A DNA stretch of 58,910 bases. Source: Desulfocarbo sp964620595 (lineage in GTDB: Bacteria; Desulfobacterota; Desulfarculia; Desulfarculales; Desulfarculaceae). Of the stretch, positions 1-7,931 are shown piece after piece. The stretch lies in the NCBI GenBank assembly GCA_964620595.1, contig CAZUHP010000018.1:1-58910 (forward strand), written 5' to 3'. The notes under the pieces are model-generated. The model had not been told where the DNA came from and did no database searches. It saw nothing but the letters and a program-made list of their open reading frames with translations. Within the stretch, counting starts at the first letter, position 1, and each line of letters starts with the position of its first letter. Both the position numbers and the translations under genes were made by a program.

Positions 1-2
1 AC

Positions 3-185
3 CTGCAGAACCTCTTGTGGAGCGAGGCGGAGATCGAAACCCGGCTGACCGCCATCCTGCAAAAGGCGTTCGACCAGGTGGTGGAGATAGCCCAGGCCAA
101 GAAAGTTACCTTGCGCACCGCGGCCATGATCCTGGGCCTGGACCGGGTGGCCAAGGCCGTGGAGCTGCGGGGGGTGTATCCCTAG
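3..185 (+). CDS. gdhA: Glutamate dehydrogenase (Glu/Leu/Phe/Val family), C-terminal end only
   Basis: An open frame runs from the window edge to TAG at 183-185 and gives 60 residues. The segment with LWSEAEIETRL, then the helix FDQVVEIAQAKKVTLRTAA, then LGLDRVAKAVELRG matches the C-terminal helices of hexameric glutamate dehydrogenases, which usually end in RVAxAxxxRG. The enzyme interconverts glutamate with 2-oxoglutarate and ammonia using NAD(P)H. The active-site and nucleotide domains lie outside the window, so coenzyme preference cannot be judged, and other amino-acid dehydrogenases of the family are possible. The stop is followed by a C-rich repeat tract with no obvious terminator. Confidence 0.8.
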   Translation: MQNLLWSEAEIETRLTAILQKAFDQVVEIAQAKKVTLRTAAMILGLDRVAKAVELRGVYP

Positions 186-213
186 CGGCCCCTGCCTGCC
201 TCGCCTCCCCTGC

Positions 214-273
214 CCCCGCCCCCCCTCCTGCCGCCCCCTGCCGCCCCCCCGTCGCCCCCCCGTCGCCCCCCCC
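214..273. repeat. C-rich tandem repeat, copy 1 of the GTCGCCCCCC family
   Basis: Tandem units of the type CCGTCGCCCCCC, preceded by degenerate CTGCCGCCCCC units. The same unit recurs at about 2641, 21320, 33261, 45036 and 54336 between genes and at 51560 inside a gene. The C-rich strand is the plus strand here, so the G-rich strand (GGGGGGCGAC repeats) is the minus strand. Confidence 0.75.
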
Positions 274-322
274 GTGGCTGGAAGGAGGGGGGAGGAGACG
301 TGCGACTTTTACGCACTCGTCC

Positions 323-351
323 TTGACAGAAAGCAACAAATTATTTTAGAT
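323..351 (+). promoter_or_regulatory. Sigma-70-type promoter, probably for the PilZ gene
   Basis: TTGACA at 323-328, a 17-base spacer, then TTAGAT at 346-351, in a locally AT-rich patch. Transcription would start near 358, giving an untranslated leader of about 270 bases before the PilZ start at 631. The -35 is perfect and the -10 has four of six consensus bases. Confidence 0.55.
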
Positions 352-548
352 AGTTAATAGTCATGCCTGTCCCTATGCCGGCCCTACCTTGGGGGGGTGG
401 GGGGCCGTTGTGTGTGCATATAGCGCCTGGGGCGAATAGCTGCTACCCCTTGCCTGCCTGCGAACATCTAACCCAAGCCTGCTTCCGCCTCAGCCTATTT
501 GGTGTGAAAAAGGCTAGTTATGATAGGATACCGGCGGGAAGCCGAGAG

Positions 549-586
549 GTCCCGGGCGCCAAGTGCCTCGCACTTTGCCGGGCCCA
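549..586 (+). other. Long imperfect hairpin in the PilZ leader
   Basis: The arm GGTCCCGG...CAAGTGC can pair with GCACTTTG...CCGGGCCC around the loop CTC, with one mismatch and an internal bulge. It lies 45 bases upstream of the PilZ start. It has no U-run, so it is not a standard terminator; a role in mRNA stability or translation control is inference. Confidence 0.35.
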
Positions 587-630
587 GCAGGTGGCCCAAA
601 CGCCCGCGGTCGCTTCATAGGGATAAAAGC

Positions 631-1305
631 ATGGATCTCGAAAACATTGTCAGCCAGGCACAAGATCAGAACACGCTAGAGATCGACATCCCCACCAAGA
701 TAGTGTTCCAGCTCAACGGGGTGGAAAGCTTCCTCAAATCCGAGTTGGTCGGCATGGACCCGGACAACTACTTGATCGTCAAGTCCCCCCGCGGTGACCT
801 GCAAATCAAGAACAAGATAGCTCCCGGCAACCTGGTGTTGGTCAACTACCTCTACCGCGGCTGCGTGTATACCTTCCAGTCCCACATCCTGGGTTCGGCC
901 GAGAGGCCCTTCAACCTGTTCTTCCTCTCCTACCCCAAGGTCGTCTCGCGCAAGGAGCTGCGGCGGGACAAGCGGGTGGACTGCTACCTGGCGGCCACCT
1001 TGAACGTGAACGGCGAGACCCTGCACGGCGCCATCGTGGACATCAGCCAGAGCGGGTGCAAGTTCGTGTGCGTGTACAAGGTTCCCTCCTCCCAGCTCCC
1101 CAACCTGGAGGTGGGCCAGCGGGTGGAACTCACCATAGACTCCGCCCCGGACCAGGGCTCCTTTGCCGCGGTGATGCGCAACAAGCGGCTGGACAAAAAG
1201 GCGCTCAGCCTGGGCTTGGAATTCCAGGACCTGCAACGCTCCCAGTGGAGCTACATAGGCGATTTCGTCCGTAGCGTAGAGGAGTTGGAGCGGGCATCCC
1301 GCTGA
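631..1305 (+). CDS. PilZ-domain protein (probable c-di-GMP effector), YcgR-like two-domain layout
   Basis: 224 residues from ATG at 631. This start is chosen because the upstream extension has no family resemblance and ATAGGGAT precedes the ATG. The N-terminal part (about 1-105) looks like the YcgR-type flagellar-brake N domain. The C-terminal PilZ domain carries the two c-di-GMP-binding motifs: an arginine motif RRDKR at about 111-115 and DISQSG at about 137-142 (consensus RxxxR and DxSxxG). Such proteins bind c-di-GMP and alter motility or exopolysaccharide output. No flagellar or cellulose genes lie beside it, so the target is unknown. It seems to be transcribed alone from the promoter at 323-351. 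Confidence 0.85.
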   Translation: MDLENIVSQAQDQNTLEIDIPTKIVFQLNGVESFLKSELVGMDPDNYLIVKSPRGDLQIKNKIAPGNLVLVNYLYRGCVYTFQSHILGSAERPFNLFFLSYPKVVSRKELRRDKRVDCYLAATLNVNGETLHGAIVDISQSGCKFVCVYKVPSSQLPNLEVGQRVELTIDSAPDQGSFAAVMRNKRLDKKALSLGLEFQDLQRSQWSYIGDFVRSVEELERASR

Positions 1306-1506
1306 GCGCCCGGGAGGGCCGGCCTTCTTTCCCCACCCCATCGACATCGCCGGGGTGGTTGGACATCCCAAGGGAGGGAGGGGGTGCGGGCGGCCTGCCC
1401 TGCCTCCTGCGCCTCGTTTCCGTTCCCATCTCCCCAGCATCCTTCAGGTAATGACCATCCCCGACGCCTCCCAGAACGCCTCGGCCTGGGGAGGGCCGAG
1501 TTGACC

Positions 1507-1534
1507 GTTGCGCCCGCAGGCGGGCTGGTATAGA
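1507..1534 (+). promoter_or_regulatory. Possible extended -10 promoter before panE
   Basis: TGGTATAGA at 1526-1534 fits an extended -10 (TGn followed by TATAGA) about 50 bases upstream of the panE start. A TTGACC at 1501 is too far away (over 20 bases) to be a normal -35. Weak evidence. Confidence 0.25.
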
Positions 1535-1584
1535 GTAGTCCCCTGGCGAGCTGCCAGCAACGCTACAGCCGAGATAGGGTACCC

Positions 1585-2616
1585 ATGAAACAAGAGAAAC
1601 CGCGTATCGCGGTGGTCGGCGCCGGTGCCATCGGCGGCGTGACCGCTGCCTTTTTGGCCCAGGCCGGGCATGATCCAGCCCTGGTCTGCAAGCACATGGA
1701 GATAGCCAAGCGCGCCAAGGCGCCCGGACTGCGTGTCTTTGGGGTGAGGGGCGAACTGCGGGCGCCGGTGCACGCGGTGGAACGGGTTCCCCAGTTGGAG
1801 GGGCCCTTGGACCTGGTGTTCCTGGCCACCAAGGCCACGGACATGCTGGAGGCGGCCCAGGAGCTGCTGCCCCTGTTGTCGCCGGACTCCCTGGTGGTGT
1901 CCCAGCAGAACGGCATCTGCGAAGAGGCCCTGGCCCAGGTGCTGGGCCGGGAGCGGGTGGTGGGCTGCGTGGTGGGCTTCGGCGCCACCATGCACGGCCC
2001 GGCCGAGGTGGAGATGACCTCTGGCGGCGAGTTCGTGATCGGCAACCTGGATCACCAGGATGATCCCCGCCTGGAGCCCGTGCGCCGGCTCATGGACCTG
2101 GTGGCGCCCACCCGTATCTCCAACAACATCATGGGAGAACTCTTTGCCAAGCTCATCATAAACTCCTGCATCAACTCCCTGGGCGCCATCACCGGCCTGT
2201 ACCTGGGCGAACTCCTGGCCCGGGCCAGGGCCAGGCGGGTGTTCATAGCCATCATGCGGGAGGCCATGGCCGTGGCCGATGCCATGGGCATAGAGGTGGA
2301 AAAGGGCGCCGGCGGCAAGCTGGATTTCCGCGCCTTTTTGGCGGAAGCGCCCCTGGCCGGGTTCAAGCGCCACCTGTTGATCCGGCTGATCGGGTTCAAG
2401 TACCGCCGGCTCAAGTCCTCCAGCCTGCAATCGCTGGAGCGGGGCAAGCCCACGGAGATCGACTATTTGAACGGCTACCTGGTGGCCAAGGGGCGCAAGC
2501 TGGGCGTGCCCACCCCGGTGAACTCCCGGGTGGTCGAGCTGGTGAAGGCCATTGAGGAGGGCCGGCGGCGGGTGGCCCCCGCCAACCTGGACGACCCGGT
2601 ATTCGACATGGTTTGA
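1585..2616 (+). CDS. panE: 2-dehydropantoate 2-reductase (ketopantoate reductase family)
   Basis: 343 residues. An N-terminal Rossmann fold has the dinucleotide motif GAGAIGG at residues 12-18. A mid-domain FLATKA loop and the segment SQQNG are typical of ApbA/PanE proteins. K189 and N193 in the ELFAKLIINSCIN helix match the catalytic Lys and Asn. The usual reaction is NADPH reduction of ketopantoate to pantoate in coenzyme A synthesis. The protein is 30-40 residues longer than E. coli PanE and has a long C-terminal helical domain. Many bacteria carry several PanE paralogues that act on other 2-oxoacids, so the substrate is less certain than the fold. It stands alone and convergent with the Mut7-C gene. 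Confidence 0.8.
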   Translation: MKQEKPRIAVVGAGAIGGVTAAFLAQAGHDPALVCKHMEIAKRAKAPGLRVFGVRGELRAPVHAVERVPQLEGPLDLVFLATKATDMLEAAQELLPLLSPDSLVVSQQNGICEEALAQVLGRERVVGCVVGFGATMHGPAEVEMTSGGEFVIGNLDHQDDPRLEPVRRLMDLVAPTRISNNIMGELFAKLIINSCINSLGAITGLYLGELLARARARRVFIAIMREAMAVADAMGIEVEKGAGGKLDFRAFLAEAPLAGFKRHLLIRLIGFKYRRLKSSSLQSLERGKPTEIDYLNGYLVAKGRKLGVPTPVNSRVVELVKAIEEGRRRVAPANLDDPVFDMV

Positions 2617-2640
2617 GGCTGGCCCCTCCGCCCTCCCCGC

Positions 2641-2677
2641 ACCCCGTCGCCCCCGCCCCCCGTCGCCCCCCGTCGCC
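2641..2677. repeat. C-rich tandem repeat, copy 2
   Basis: Three or more CCGTCGCCCCC units between the convergent panE and Mut7-C genes. The unit is the same as at 214-273. Confidence 0.7.
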
Positions 2678-2711
2678 TGGCTCCCCCTGCCCTGGTTTGG
2701 GCCTGGGGCGC

Positions 2712-3176
2712 TCAATCCCCGGCCAGCCCGGCTCGGCGCAGGATGGCCTCCAGCTCGGCCTCGGCCCTTTGGCCGTGGCTGCCGGGCCAGTACACCTTGC
2801 CACAGCCACGGCAGCGGGTGAAGTGGGGGGCCGTGTGCAGGACATGCTCCGGCACCAGCCCCATGGCCTGCTCCCGCTCCAGCGGCGCAACCGGCTGGTT
2901 GCAGTCCAGGCAGCGGGTGAAGCGCATTTCCGGCCGGGGCACCAGGCCCAGCTCGCGGATTAGCTGGGCGAGCTGGGTCTGCCAGTCATCCGCAGCCACC
3001 AGCACCACCCCCGGCCGGCCGGCCAGGGCGCGGCGCCGGGTGAGCACCACCCACCCCCCCTGGCCGGCGGGAGGCACCCTGTCCACCAGCTCCGCATCCC
3101 AGCCCAGGAGCCGCAGCCAGCGGGCCAGCCGGCCCAGGGTGCGTTCCACCAGGAAACGGGGAGCCTGCTCCGCCAT
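2712..3176 (-). CDS. Mut7-C RNase-domain protein (DUF82 family) with zinc ribbon
   Basis: 154 residues. The N-terminal half (FLVERTLGRLARWLRLLGWD, then VLTRRR and DDWQTQLAQLI) matches the Mut7-C domain, a PIN-like fold named from the C. elegans Mut-7 exonuclease. The C-terminal half has four cysteines as two CxxC pairs (C89/C92 and C122/C125) that should hold a zinc ion. PIN-like proteins of this type are predicted RNases; the cellular target in bacteria is not established. The usual N-terminal ubiquitin-like fusion partner is absent. Its start is 8 bases from the end of the lipoprotein gene upstream on the minus strand, suggesting co-transcription. Confidence 0.8.
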   Translation of the reverse strand: MAEQAPRFLVERTLGRLARWLRLLGWDAELVDRVPPAGQGGWVVLTRRRALAGRPGVVLVAADDWQTQLAQLIRELGLVPRPEMRFTRCLDCNQPVAPLEREQAMGLVPEHVLHTAPHFTRCRGCGKVYWPGSHGQRAEAELEAILRRAGLAGD

Positions 3177-3184
3177 GGCGCGCC

Positions 3185-3997
3185 TCAGGGCAACAGCTCC
3201 ACCGGCAGATCCTTTGGCAAGCGGGGGGCAAAGGGATCGCCTTCAAAACCGGGGTTTATCTCCAAACGATCGCTGGTGAGCACCAGCTTGCGGCCGTGCT
3301 GATCGTTGAGTTCCACCTGGCGGGGGTAGCTGAAGGGGCCGGCCCGGCTGAAGCGGCCGAAGGCGGCCTCCAGGGTCAGGCCGCCGCCCCACTCCCGGAG
3401 CCTGGCGGCCAGCACCTGGTAGCCGGCCGGGTCGAAGAACACCGTCTGGCCCAGCACCCCGCCCGCGGCCATGAGGTCCAGGCGGGCGCGGCCCGCCTCG
3501 GCGTGCCTCACCTTGAGCGACACGGCCTGGTGGATGAGGGGCACGCTGCCGCTGAGCAGGGTGTAGATCTCCTCCACGGACAGGTACAGGCCCACGAAGC
3601 GGGCTATGTTGCGCCGGCTGGCCCGGCCCAGGTAGCCCTTGCCTGCCTGGTAGTCCACCACTGCCAGCCAGACCCCGTCGCTGATCAAGAGCAACACCGG
3701 CCGGTCAAAGGGCCCCCGCACCTCGGCGCGCAGGCGGTTGGGAAAGGCACCCTGGATCAGGTGTTCGCCGGAGATTTCGCCCTGCTCGCTCTCCAGGCTG
3801 ATCTCGCCCTGCATCACGAAGCTGCGCACGAACCGGCGCCGGTCCTCCAGGTGCTGCATCACCTGGGGCGGAGAAGGGAGCACCCCCACCTGGACCGGGG
3901 AGGGGGGCAGGCCGGCGCAGGCGCCCAGCCAAACACTCAGGGCCGCCAGCGCCAGCATCAGCCCCAGGAGCTTGGTGAAGCGGCAGAAAAAGCTCAC
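3185..3997 (-). CDS. Outer-membrane lipoprotein, LolB/DUF4292-like
   Basis: 270 residues with a lipoprotein signal peptide: hydrophobic LGLMLALAALSVW followed by the lipobox LGAC, lipidated at C27. The rest is beta-rich, with segments such as SFVMQGEISLESEQGE and FPNRLRAEVRGPFDRPVLLLISDG, which resemble the LolA/LolB concave barrel that carries lipoproteins to the outer membrane. The similarity is at the level of fold and layout, so LolB function is likely but not proven. The start overlaps the stop of the TPR lipoprotein gene by ATGA (3994-3997), so the two are translationally coupled. This lipoprotein pair is common in Desulfobacterota. Confidence 0.65.
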   Translation of the reverse strand: MSFFCRFTKLLGLMLALAALSVWLGACAGLPPSPVQVGVLPSPPQVMQHLEDRRRFVRSFVMQGEISLESEQGEISGEHLIQGAFPNRLRAEVRGPFDRPVLLLISDGVWLAVVDYQAGKGYLGRASRRNIARFVGLYLSVEEIYTLLSGSVPLIHQAVSLKVRHAEAGRARLDLMAAGGVLGQTVFFDPAGYQVLAARLREWGGGLTLEAAFGRFSRAGPFSYPRQVELNDQHGRKLVLTSDRLEINPGFEGDPFAPRLPKDLPVELLP

Positions 3998-5697
3998 GGC
4001 TTCCCCGGGACGCCGGCCTGGCGGCGGGCCTGCCCCAGCTTTTCCTGCACCTCCTGGCGCTTGGGGTGCTTCAGCTCCAGGGCCTTTTCATAGGCCTCAA
4101 CCGCCGTATTGAAGCGTCCCAGCTTCATGGCCGCGTCGCCCAAATGCTCGAATATCACTGGGTCTTCGTCTCCAGAGGCAGCCGCGCGCTGTAGATAGGT
4201 GAAAGCCTGCTCATACTGCCCGCGCTGGTAATAGACCCAGCCCAGGCTGTCCAGGATGTAGCCGCTGTGGGGCTCCACCGCCAGGGCCCGGCGGATGAGG
4301 CGCTCGGCCTGGTCCAGGTCCTTGCCCTCCTCGGCCATGGTGTAGCCCACGTAGTTGAGGGCCCGGGCGTGCCGGTCGTTCAGCTCGATGGCCTTGCGCA
4401 TGAGTTCCAGGCCCTGGGGGCGATGGCCCATCTTGTCCAGCACCACGCCCAGGCGGAAGTAGCTCTCCGCGTTGTTGGGCTCGGCCGCAATGGCCCGGCG
4501 CAGGAGCTTTTCCGCCTGGTCCAGCTCGCCCTGGGCCTCGCGCAGGGCGGCCAGGGCGATCAACAGGTCCACCTCCTGGGGGCGCTGCTCCAGGTTCTCG
4601 CGCAACAAGTCCAGGGCCGCCTGCCGCTTGCCCTCGCTCTCCAGTATCTCGGCCTGGTGCAAGAGCGCGTCCACGAAGAACTCGCTCTCCGGCGGCACTT
4701 GGCGCAGGGCCTCCATGGCCTCGTCCTGGCGGTTGGCCTCTTGCAGGGACACGCCCAGGTAATAGCGGGCGCGGTAGTTGCCCGGCTCCCGGCGCAGGAT
4801 GCCCTTGAACTCCTCGGCCGCCTGGTCGTAGCGGCCCTGCTCGTAGTACACCAGCCCGATCTTGACCCGCACCTCGGTGTCGTCCCGGGAGAGTCCCTTC
4901 ACGATGGCGAACTCGTGCAGGGCCTCCTGGTAGCGGCCGGTGCGCAGGTACAGCCGGCCCAACAGGTCGTGGGCCCGGGCGGATTCGGGGTTCTTGCGCA
5001 GTATGTCCAGGTAGGTGGCCTCCGCCTTGGCGTGCTGGCTGATGTGCTCGTAGAGCTGGGCCAACTCGAAGTAGGCGGCCAGGAAATAGGGCGAGTACTG
5101 GATCGCCTGCTTGAGGTGGTGGACGGCCAGCTTGTATTTCTTCAGGTTGATGAGCACCTGGCCCAGGTAGAAATGGGCCAGGGCCAGCTCCGGCTCCTGG
5201 GCCACCAACTCTTGCAAGACCTTGGCCGCGGCGGCCAGGCGGCCGTCCTCCATGTACAACGAGCCCAGGAACAGGCGGGCCTCCGCGTGGCTGGGGTCCA
5301 GCTTCAGGACTTTTTCATAGGCCTGGATGGCCCTGGTGAGTTCCTTGCGGCTGGAGTAGATGCTGCCCAGGAGCAGCCAGGCATCCAAGAGTTCGGGATT
5401 GCGGCGCACCGCCTCCTCGGCCTCGGCCAAGGCCTGGGGCAATTGGTTCTGGCTGGCATAGAGCCGGGCCATCTCCATGTGCAAGAAACCGCTGCCAGGG
5501 TCTTGCCGGGCGGCGCGGCGCAGGCACTTGGCCGCCTCCTCGGCCCGGCCCTGGCGCATGAGCAGCTCGGCCACGGCGAACAGGGCCAGGGAATCACCGC
5601 GCTCGGCCTTGGGCACGCCCGCCGGCCGGGGCGGGCCCAGGGCACAGGCCGCGGTCAGAGCCAGGCCGATTATGACAACCAGGATGCGTGATTTCAT
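3994..5697 (-). CDS. TPR-repeat lipoprotein or secreted protein
   Basis: 567 residues. The N-terminus is a short signal peptide ending LTAAC, with C18 as the likely lipidation site, although Thr at -3 makes the lipobox weak. From about residue 35 to the end it consists of tandem tetratricopeptide repeats (around 13-15 by eye) with the usual W/L-G-Y-A-F-A-P spacing, for example AWLLLGSIYSSRKELTRAI and DSLGWVYYQRGQYEQAFTY. It probably sits in the periplasm attached to the outer membrane and acts as a protein-binding scaffold. The downstream LolB-like lipoprotein overlaps it, which suggests a joint role in envelope assembly. The binding partner is unknown. Confidence 0.8.
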   Translation of the reverse strand: MKSRILVVIIGLALTAACALGPPRPAGVPKAERGDSLALFAVAELLMRQGRAEEAAKCLRRAARQDPGSGFLHMEMARLYASQNQLPQALAEAEEAVRRNPELLDAWLLLGSIYSSRKELTRAIQAYEKVLKLDPSHAEARLFLGSLYMEDGRLAAAAKVLQELVAQEPELALAHFYLGQVLINLKKYKLAVHHLKQAIQYSPYFLAAYFELAQLYEHISQHAKAEATYLDILRKNPESARAHDLLGRLYLRTGRYQEALHEFAIVKGLSRDDTEVRVKIGLVYYEQGRYDQAAEEFKGILRREPGNYRARYYLGVSLQEANRQDEAMEALRQVPPESEFFVDALLHQAEILESEGKRQAALDLLRENLEQRPQEVDLLIALAALREAQGELDQAEKLLRRAIAAEPNNAESYFRLGVVLDKMGHRPQGLELMRKAIELNDRHARALNYVGYTMAEEGKDLDQAERLIRRALAVEPHSGYILDSLGWVYYQRGQYEQAFTYLQRAAASGDEDPVIFEHLGDAAMKLGRFNTAVEAYEKALELKHPKRQEVQEKLGQARRQAGVPGKP

Positions 5698-5707
5698 GGC
5701 GCCCGGC

Positions 5708-6763
5708 CTAATCTCCTTCCAGCAGGTCGGCGAACAAGCCTTCGAAGTTGGGGATGCTTTCCTTCATGTACTCGCGCAGCTTGTCCAAGAGGCGCACCTG
5801 GATCTGGCGCACCCGCTCACGGCTGATGCCGTGTTCCTTGCCCAACTCGGAAAGGGTCAAGGGCTCCTCGGCCAAGACCCGGCGGTCCAGGATGTCCCGC
5901 TCCTTGGGGTCCAGGGTCTCGCGGAACTCCATGAGCCGCTCGTGAAACAGCTTACGCAGCTCGTCGGCGGCCAGGCTGTCCTCGGCGCTGGGCTGGTCGG
6001 CGGGCAGGAAGTTCTGGTGGGAGTCGTCAGACTCGTCACGCACCGGCGCGTCCAGGGACAGCTCCCAGGAGTCCAGGCGCTGGTCCATATCGATCACGTC
6101 CTGCTCGCTCACGCCCATGCGGTCGGCCAGGAGCCGGGGGCCGGGGGTGATGCCCAGGGCCTGGAGCTTTTCCTTTTCCTTGGCCAGGTTGTAGAACAGC
6201 TTGCGCTGGGCCTGGGTGGTGCCCAGGCGCACCAGGCGCCAGTTGTCCATGATGAACTTGAGGATGTAGGCCTTGATCCAGAAAGAGGCGTAATAGGAGA
6301 ACTTGATGCCCCGGAAGGGGTCGAACTTCTTCACCGCCTGCAAAAGCCCCGCGTTGCCCTCCTGAATCAGGTCCAGGAGGTTGTTCATCCAGTAGCGCTG
6401 GTGCTCCATGGCTATCTTGACCACCAGGCGGAGGTTGCTGGTGGCCAGCTTGGCCGCGGCCTCGGGATCGCCGGTTTCATAGTAGCGCTTGGCCAGCTCT
6501 TCCTGCTCCTCGCGGGAGAGCACCGGGTACTGGCGTATCTCCCACAGGTAGCGCTGCAGGGTGTCCACCGGCGCGGGGGGCTTGGCCGGCGGCAGGTCCA
6601 GGCTGGTTTCCCCGTCCGGTGCCCCGGGCGGATCGGCGACGACCGGCACCGGTTCGGCCTCGGGCAGGTCGGTGGGGTCCTGGTCCAGCACCTCCACCTC
6701 CTTGGGCTCCTCGGCCGGCGCGATCTTTTTCGCCCCTGGCTTTACAGTGGATTTCTTTGCCAT
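5708..6763 (-). CDS. rpoH: RNA polymerase sigma factor, RpoH (sigma-32) type
   Basis: 351 residues from ATG at 6763; upstream in-frame codons are not sigma-like. The first 70 residues are a Lys-, Pro- and acid-rich extension. Region 1.2 begins at RYLWEIRQYPVLSREEQ. Region 2 has NLRLVVKIA, DLIQEGNAGLLQAVKKFDP and FSYYASFWIKAYILKFIM. The RpoH box appears as QRKLFYNLAKEKEKL. Region 4 ends with the helix-turn-helix SELGKEHGISRERVRQIQ. RpoH drives heat-shock transcription. The lack of a Shine-Dalgarno sequence and a TATAAT only 10-15 bases before the ATG are odd. It lies just upstream of the TPR lipoprotein gene (10-base gap). Another group-3 sigma factor is the main alternative. Confidence 0.8.
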   Translation of the reverse strand: MAKKSTVKPGAKKIAPAEEPKEVEVLDQDPTDLPEAEPVPVVADPPGAPDGETSLDLPPAKPPAPVDTLQRYLWEIRQYPVLSREEQEELAKRYYETGDPEAAAKLATSNLRLVVKIAMEHQRYWMNNLLDLIQEGNAGLLQAVKKFDPFRGIKFSYYASFWIKAYILKFIMDNWRLVRLGTTQAQRKLFYNLAKEKEKLQALGITPGPRLLADRMGVSEQDVIDMDQRLDSWELSLDAPVRDESDDSHQNFLPADQPSAEDSLAADELRKLFHERLMEFRETLDPKERDILDRRVLAEEPLTLSELGKEHGISRERVRQIQVRLLDKLREYMKESIPNFEGLFADLLEGD

Positions 6764-6854
6764 GTTATTATTATAAAGTTCCAGACCCACTCCCGCTCTT
6801 GGGCCCTGCCTTCCCTCCCCGCTTCTCTTTGTCCGGCAGCAGGCCAAAACACAA

Positions 6855-6892
6855 GGTCCTGCCGGACCGCGGGCGCGACCTTCCGCAGGACC
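6855..6892. other. Inverted repeat between divergent rpoH and hydrolase genes
   Basis: GGTCCTGC at 6855-6862 and GCAGGACC at 6885-6892 are perfect 8-base arms separated by 22 bases in the divergent intergenic region. It could be an operator or an RNA hairpin in the rpoH leader. A possible plus-strand promoter (TTGAAA at 6908, CATACT at 6933, 19-base spacer) lies just downstream. Confidence 0.3.
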
Positions 6893-6968
6893 CCGGGCGG
6901 GCAGACCTTGAAAAGTGCTGCCTTGTAGAGAGCATACTAACTGCGGTCAAGGCCGGCAAGGGGAAAGC

Positions 6969-7841
6969 ATGCCATTTGAAAGCCAACCCGCCCATTTTCC
7001 GCCGCCGCCGCCCGGTTTCCAGGCCACCGGCCTGGCCCTGCGCGCCGGGGGACTGCGCCTGGTGCATGGCGGCCAGGGGCCGCCCTTGATCATGGTGCAC
7101 GGCCTGGGGGGCAGCAGCGAGGACTTTTTCAACCTGGCTCCGCTCATGGCCACCCGGCACACGGTGCTCATCCCGGACCTGCCGGGTTTCGGCGGCTCGG
7201 CCAAGCCCGACCAGGCGCCATACACCATGAACTGGTTCCTGGAGGTGTTGCAGGAGATGTGCGCCCGGTTGGGATTGGACCGCGCCGCCTGGCTGGGGCA
7301 TTCCATGGGCGGGCTCTTGACCCTGCTCCTGGCCGCGCGCCTTCCCCGGCTCACCGAGCGGGTCATCGCGGTGTGCCCGGCCGGGGGGCACCGGCGGCCG
7401 CGCCTGCTCTGGCGGCTGTTGCAGGCGCTTTTGGTGGGCCGCGACCACCGGCTGCGGGTGCGCTGGCCCTATCCCCTGCTCTTCTACGTACCCCTGGTGG
7501 TGTTCGCCGAGTGGAGCCCCCGCTCCCGCGATTTCAGCCGCCGCTTCATCCGGCGCTGGCAAGGCCCCCAAGGCCCGGCCCTGGAGCGGGCCCTGGTGCG
7601 CGCGGCCCTGAGCCTGTTCCAGAGCCCGATCTGGGCCGAGGTGGGCCGCATCCAGTGCCCGGTGCTCATGGTAACCGGCCGCCGCGACTTGGTGATTCCC
7701 GGCGGGCACACCCGCCGGCTGGCCGCCTGCCTGCCGCCTGATCGCCGAGTTCTGGAGCTGCCCTGCGGTCACATGGCCCCCTACACCCACGCCGGGCCTA
7801 TTTCCCGGGCCGCACTGGACTTCTGCCGCCGCGGGGGGTAG
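6969..7841 (+). CDS. Alpha/beta hydrolase
   Basis: 290 residues from ATG at 6969, which is preceded by AAGGGGAA; longer in-frame starts lack a ribosome site. The oxyanion-hole HG motif (MVHGLGG) is near residue 40. The nucleophile elbow GHSMGG places Ser at 112. The acid is likely Asp 240 in RRDLVIPGG and the base His 268 in ELPCGHMAPY, so the triad is complete. A cap region rich in Arg and Trp lies between. Substrate is not predictable; esterase, lipase-like or C-C hydrolase activity are all possible. It precedes mgtE by 90 bases on the same strand. Confidence 0.8.
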   Translation: MPFESQPAHFPPPPPGFQATGLALRAGGLRLVHGGQGPPLIMVHGLGGSSEDFFNLAPLMATRHTVLIPDLPGFGGSAKPDQAPYTMNWFLEVLQEMCARLGLDRAAWLGHSMGGLLTLLLAARLPRLTERVIAVCPAGGHRRPRLLWRLLQALLVGRDHRLRVRWPYPLLFYVPLVVFAEWSPRSRDFSRRFIRRWQGPQGPALERALVRAALSLFQSPIWAEVGRIQCPVLMVTGRRDLVIPGGHTRRLAACLPPDRRVLELPCGHMAPYTHAGPISRAALDFCRRGG

Positions 7842-7931
7842 GTTATTGAGCCGAGGCCCCGAGCCCCGGCCCGGTCCTCTTGGTGGCCGTCATACCCTGT
7901 GCCCAAACCCGGCTGACCCGGAGAAGCTCTC

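Larger units (their letters stand above)
186..630. other. Gene-free stretch between gdhA and the PilZ gene
   Basis: 445 bases without a convincing gene. It holds a C-rich repeat tract (about 214-273), a sigma-70-like promoter (323-351), a G-run near 391-407, and a long imperfect hairpin at 549-586 within the leader of the PilZ gene. The leader does not match the conserved core of the c-di-GMP-I riboswitch. Short open frames here have no recognisable product. Confidence 0.6.

Noticed and set aside
358..630. c-di-GMP-I (GEMM) riboswitch before the PilZ gene
   Set aside because: The conserved GCAAAGG/GGGACGCAAAGCC-type core could not be found in the leader.
7842..7931. Mg2+ riboswitch before mgtE
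   Set aside because: The gap is only 90 bases and shows no M-box core.
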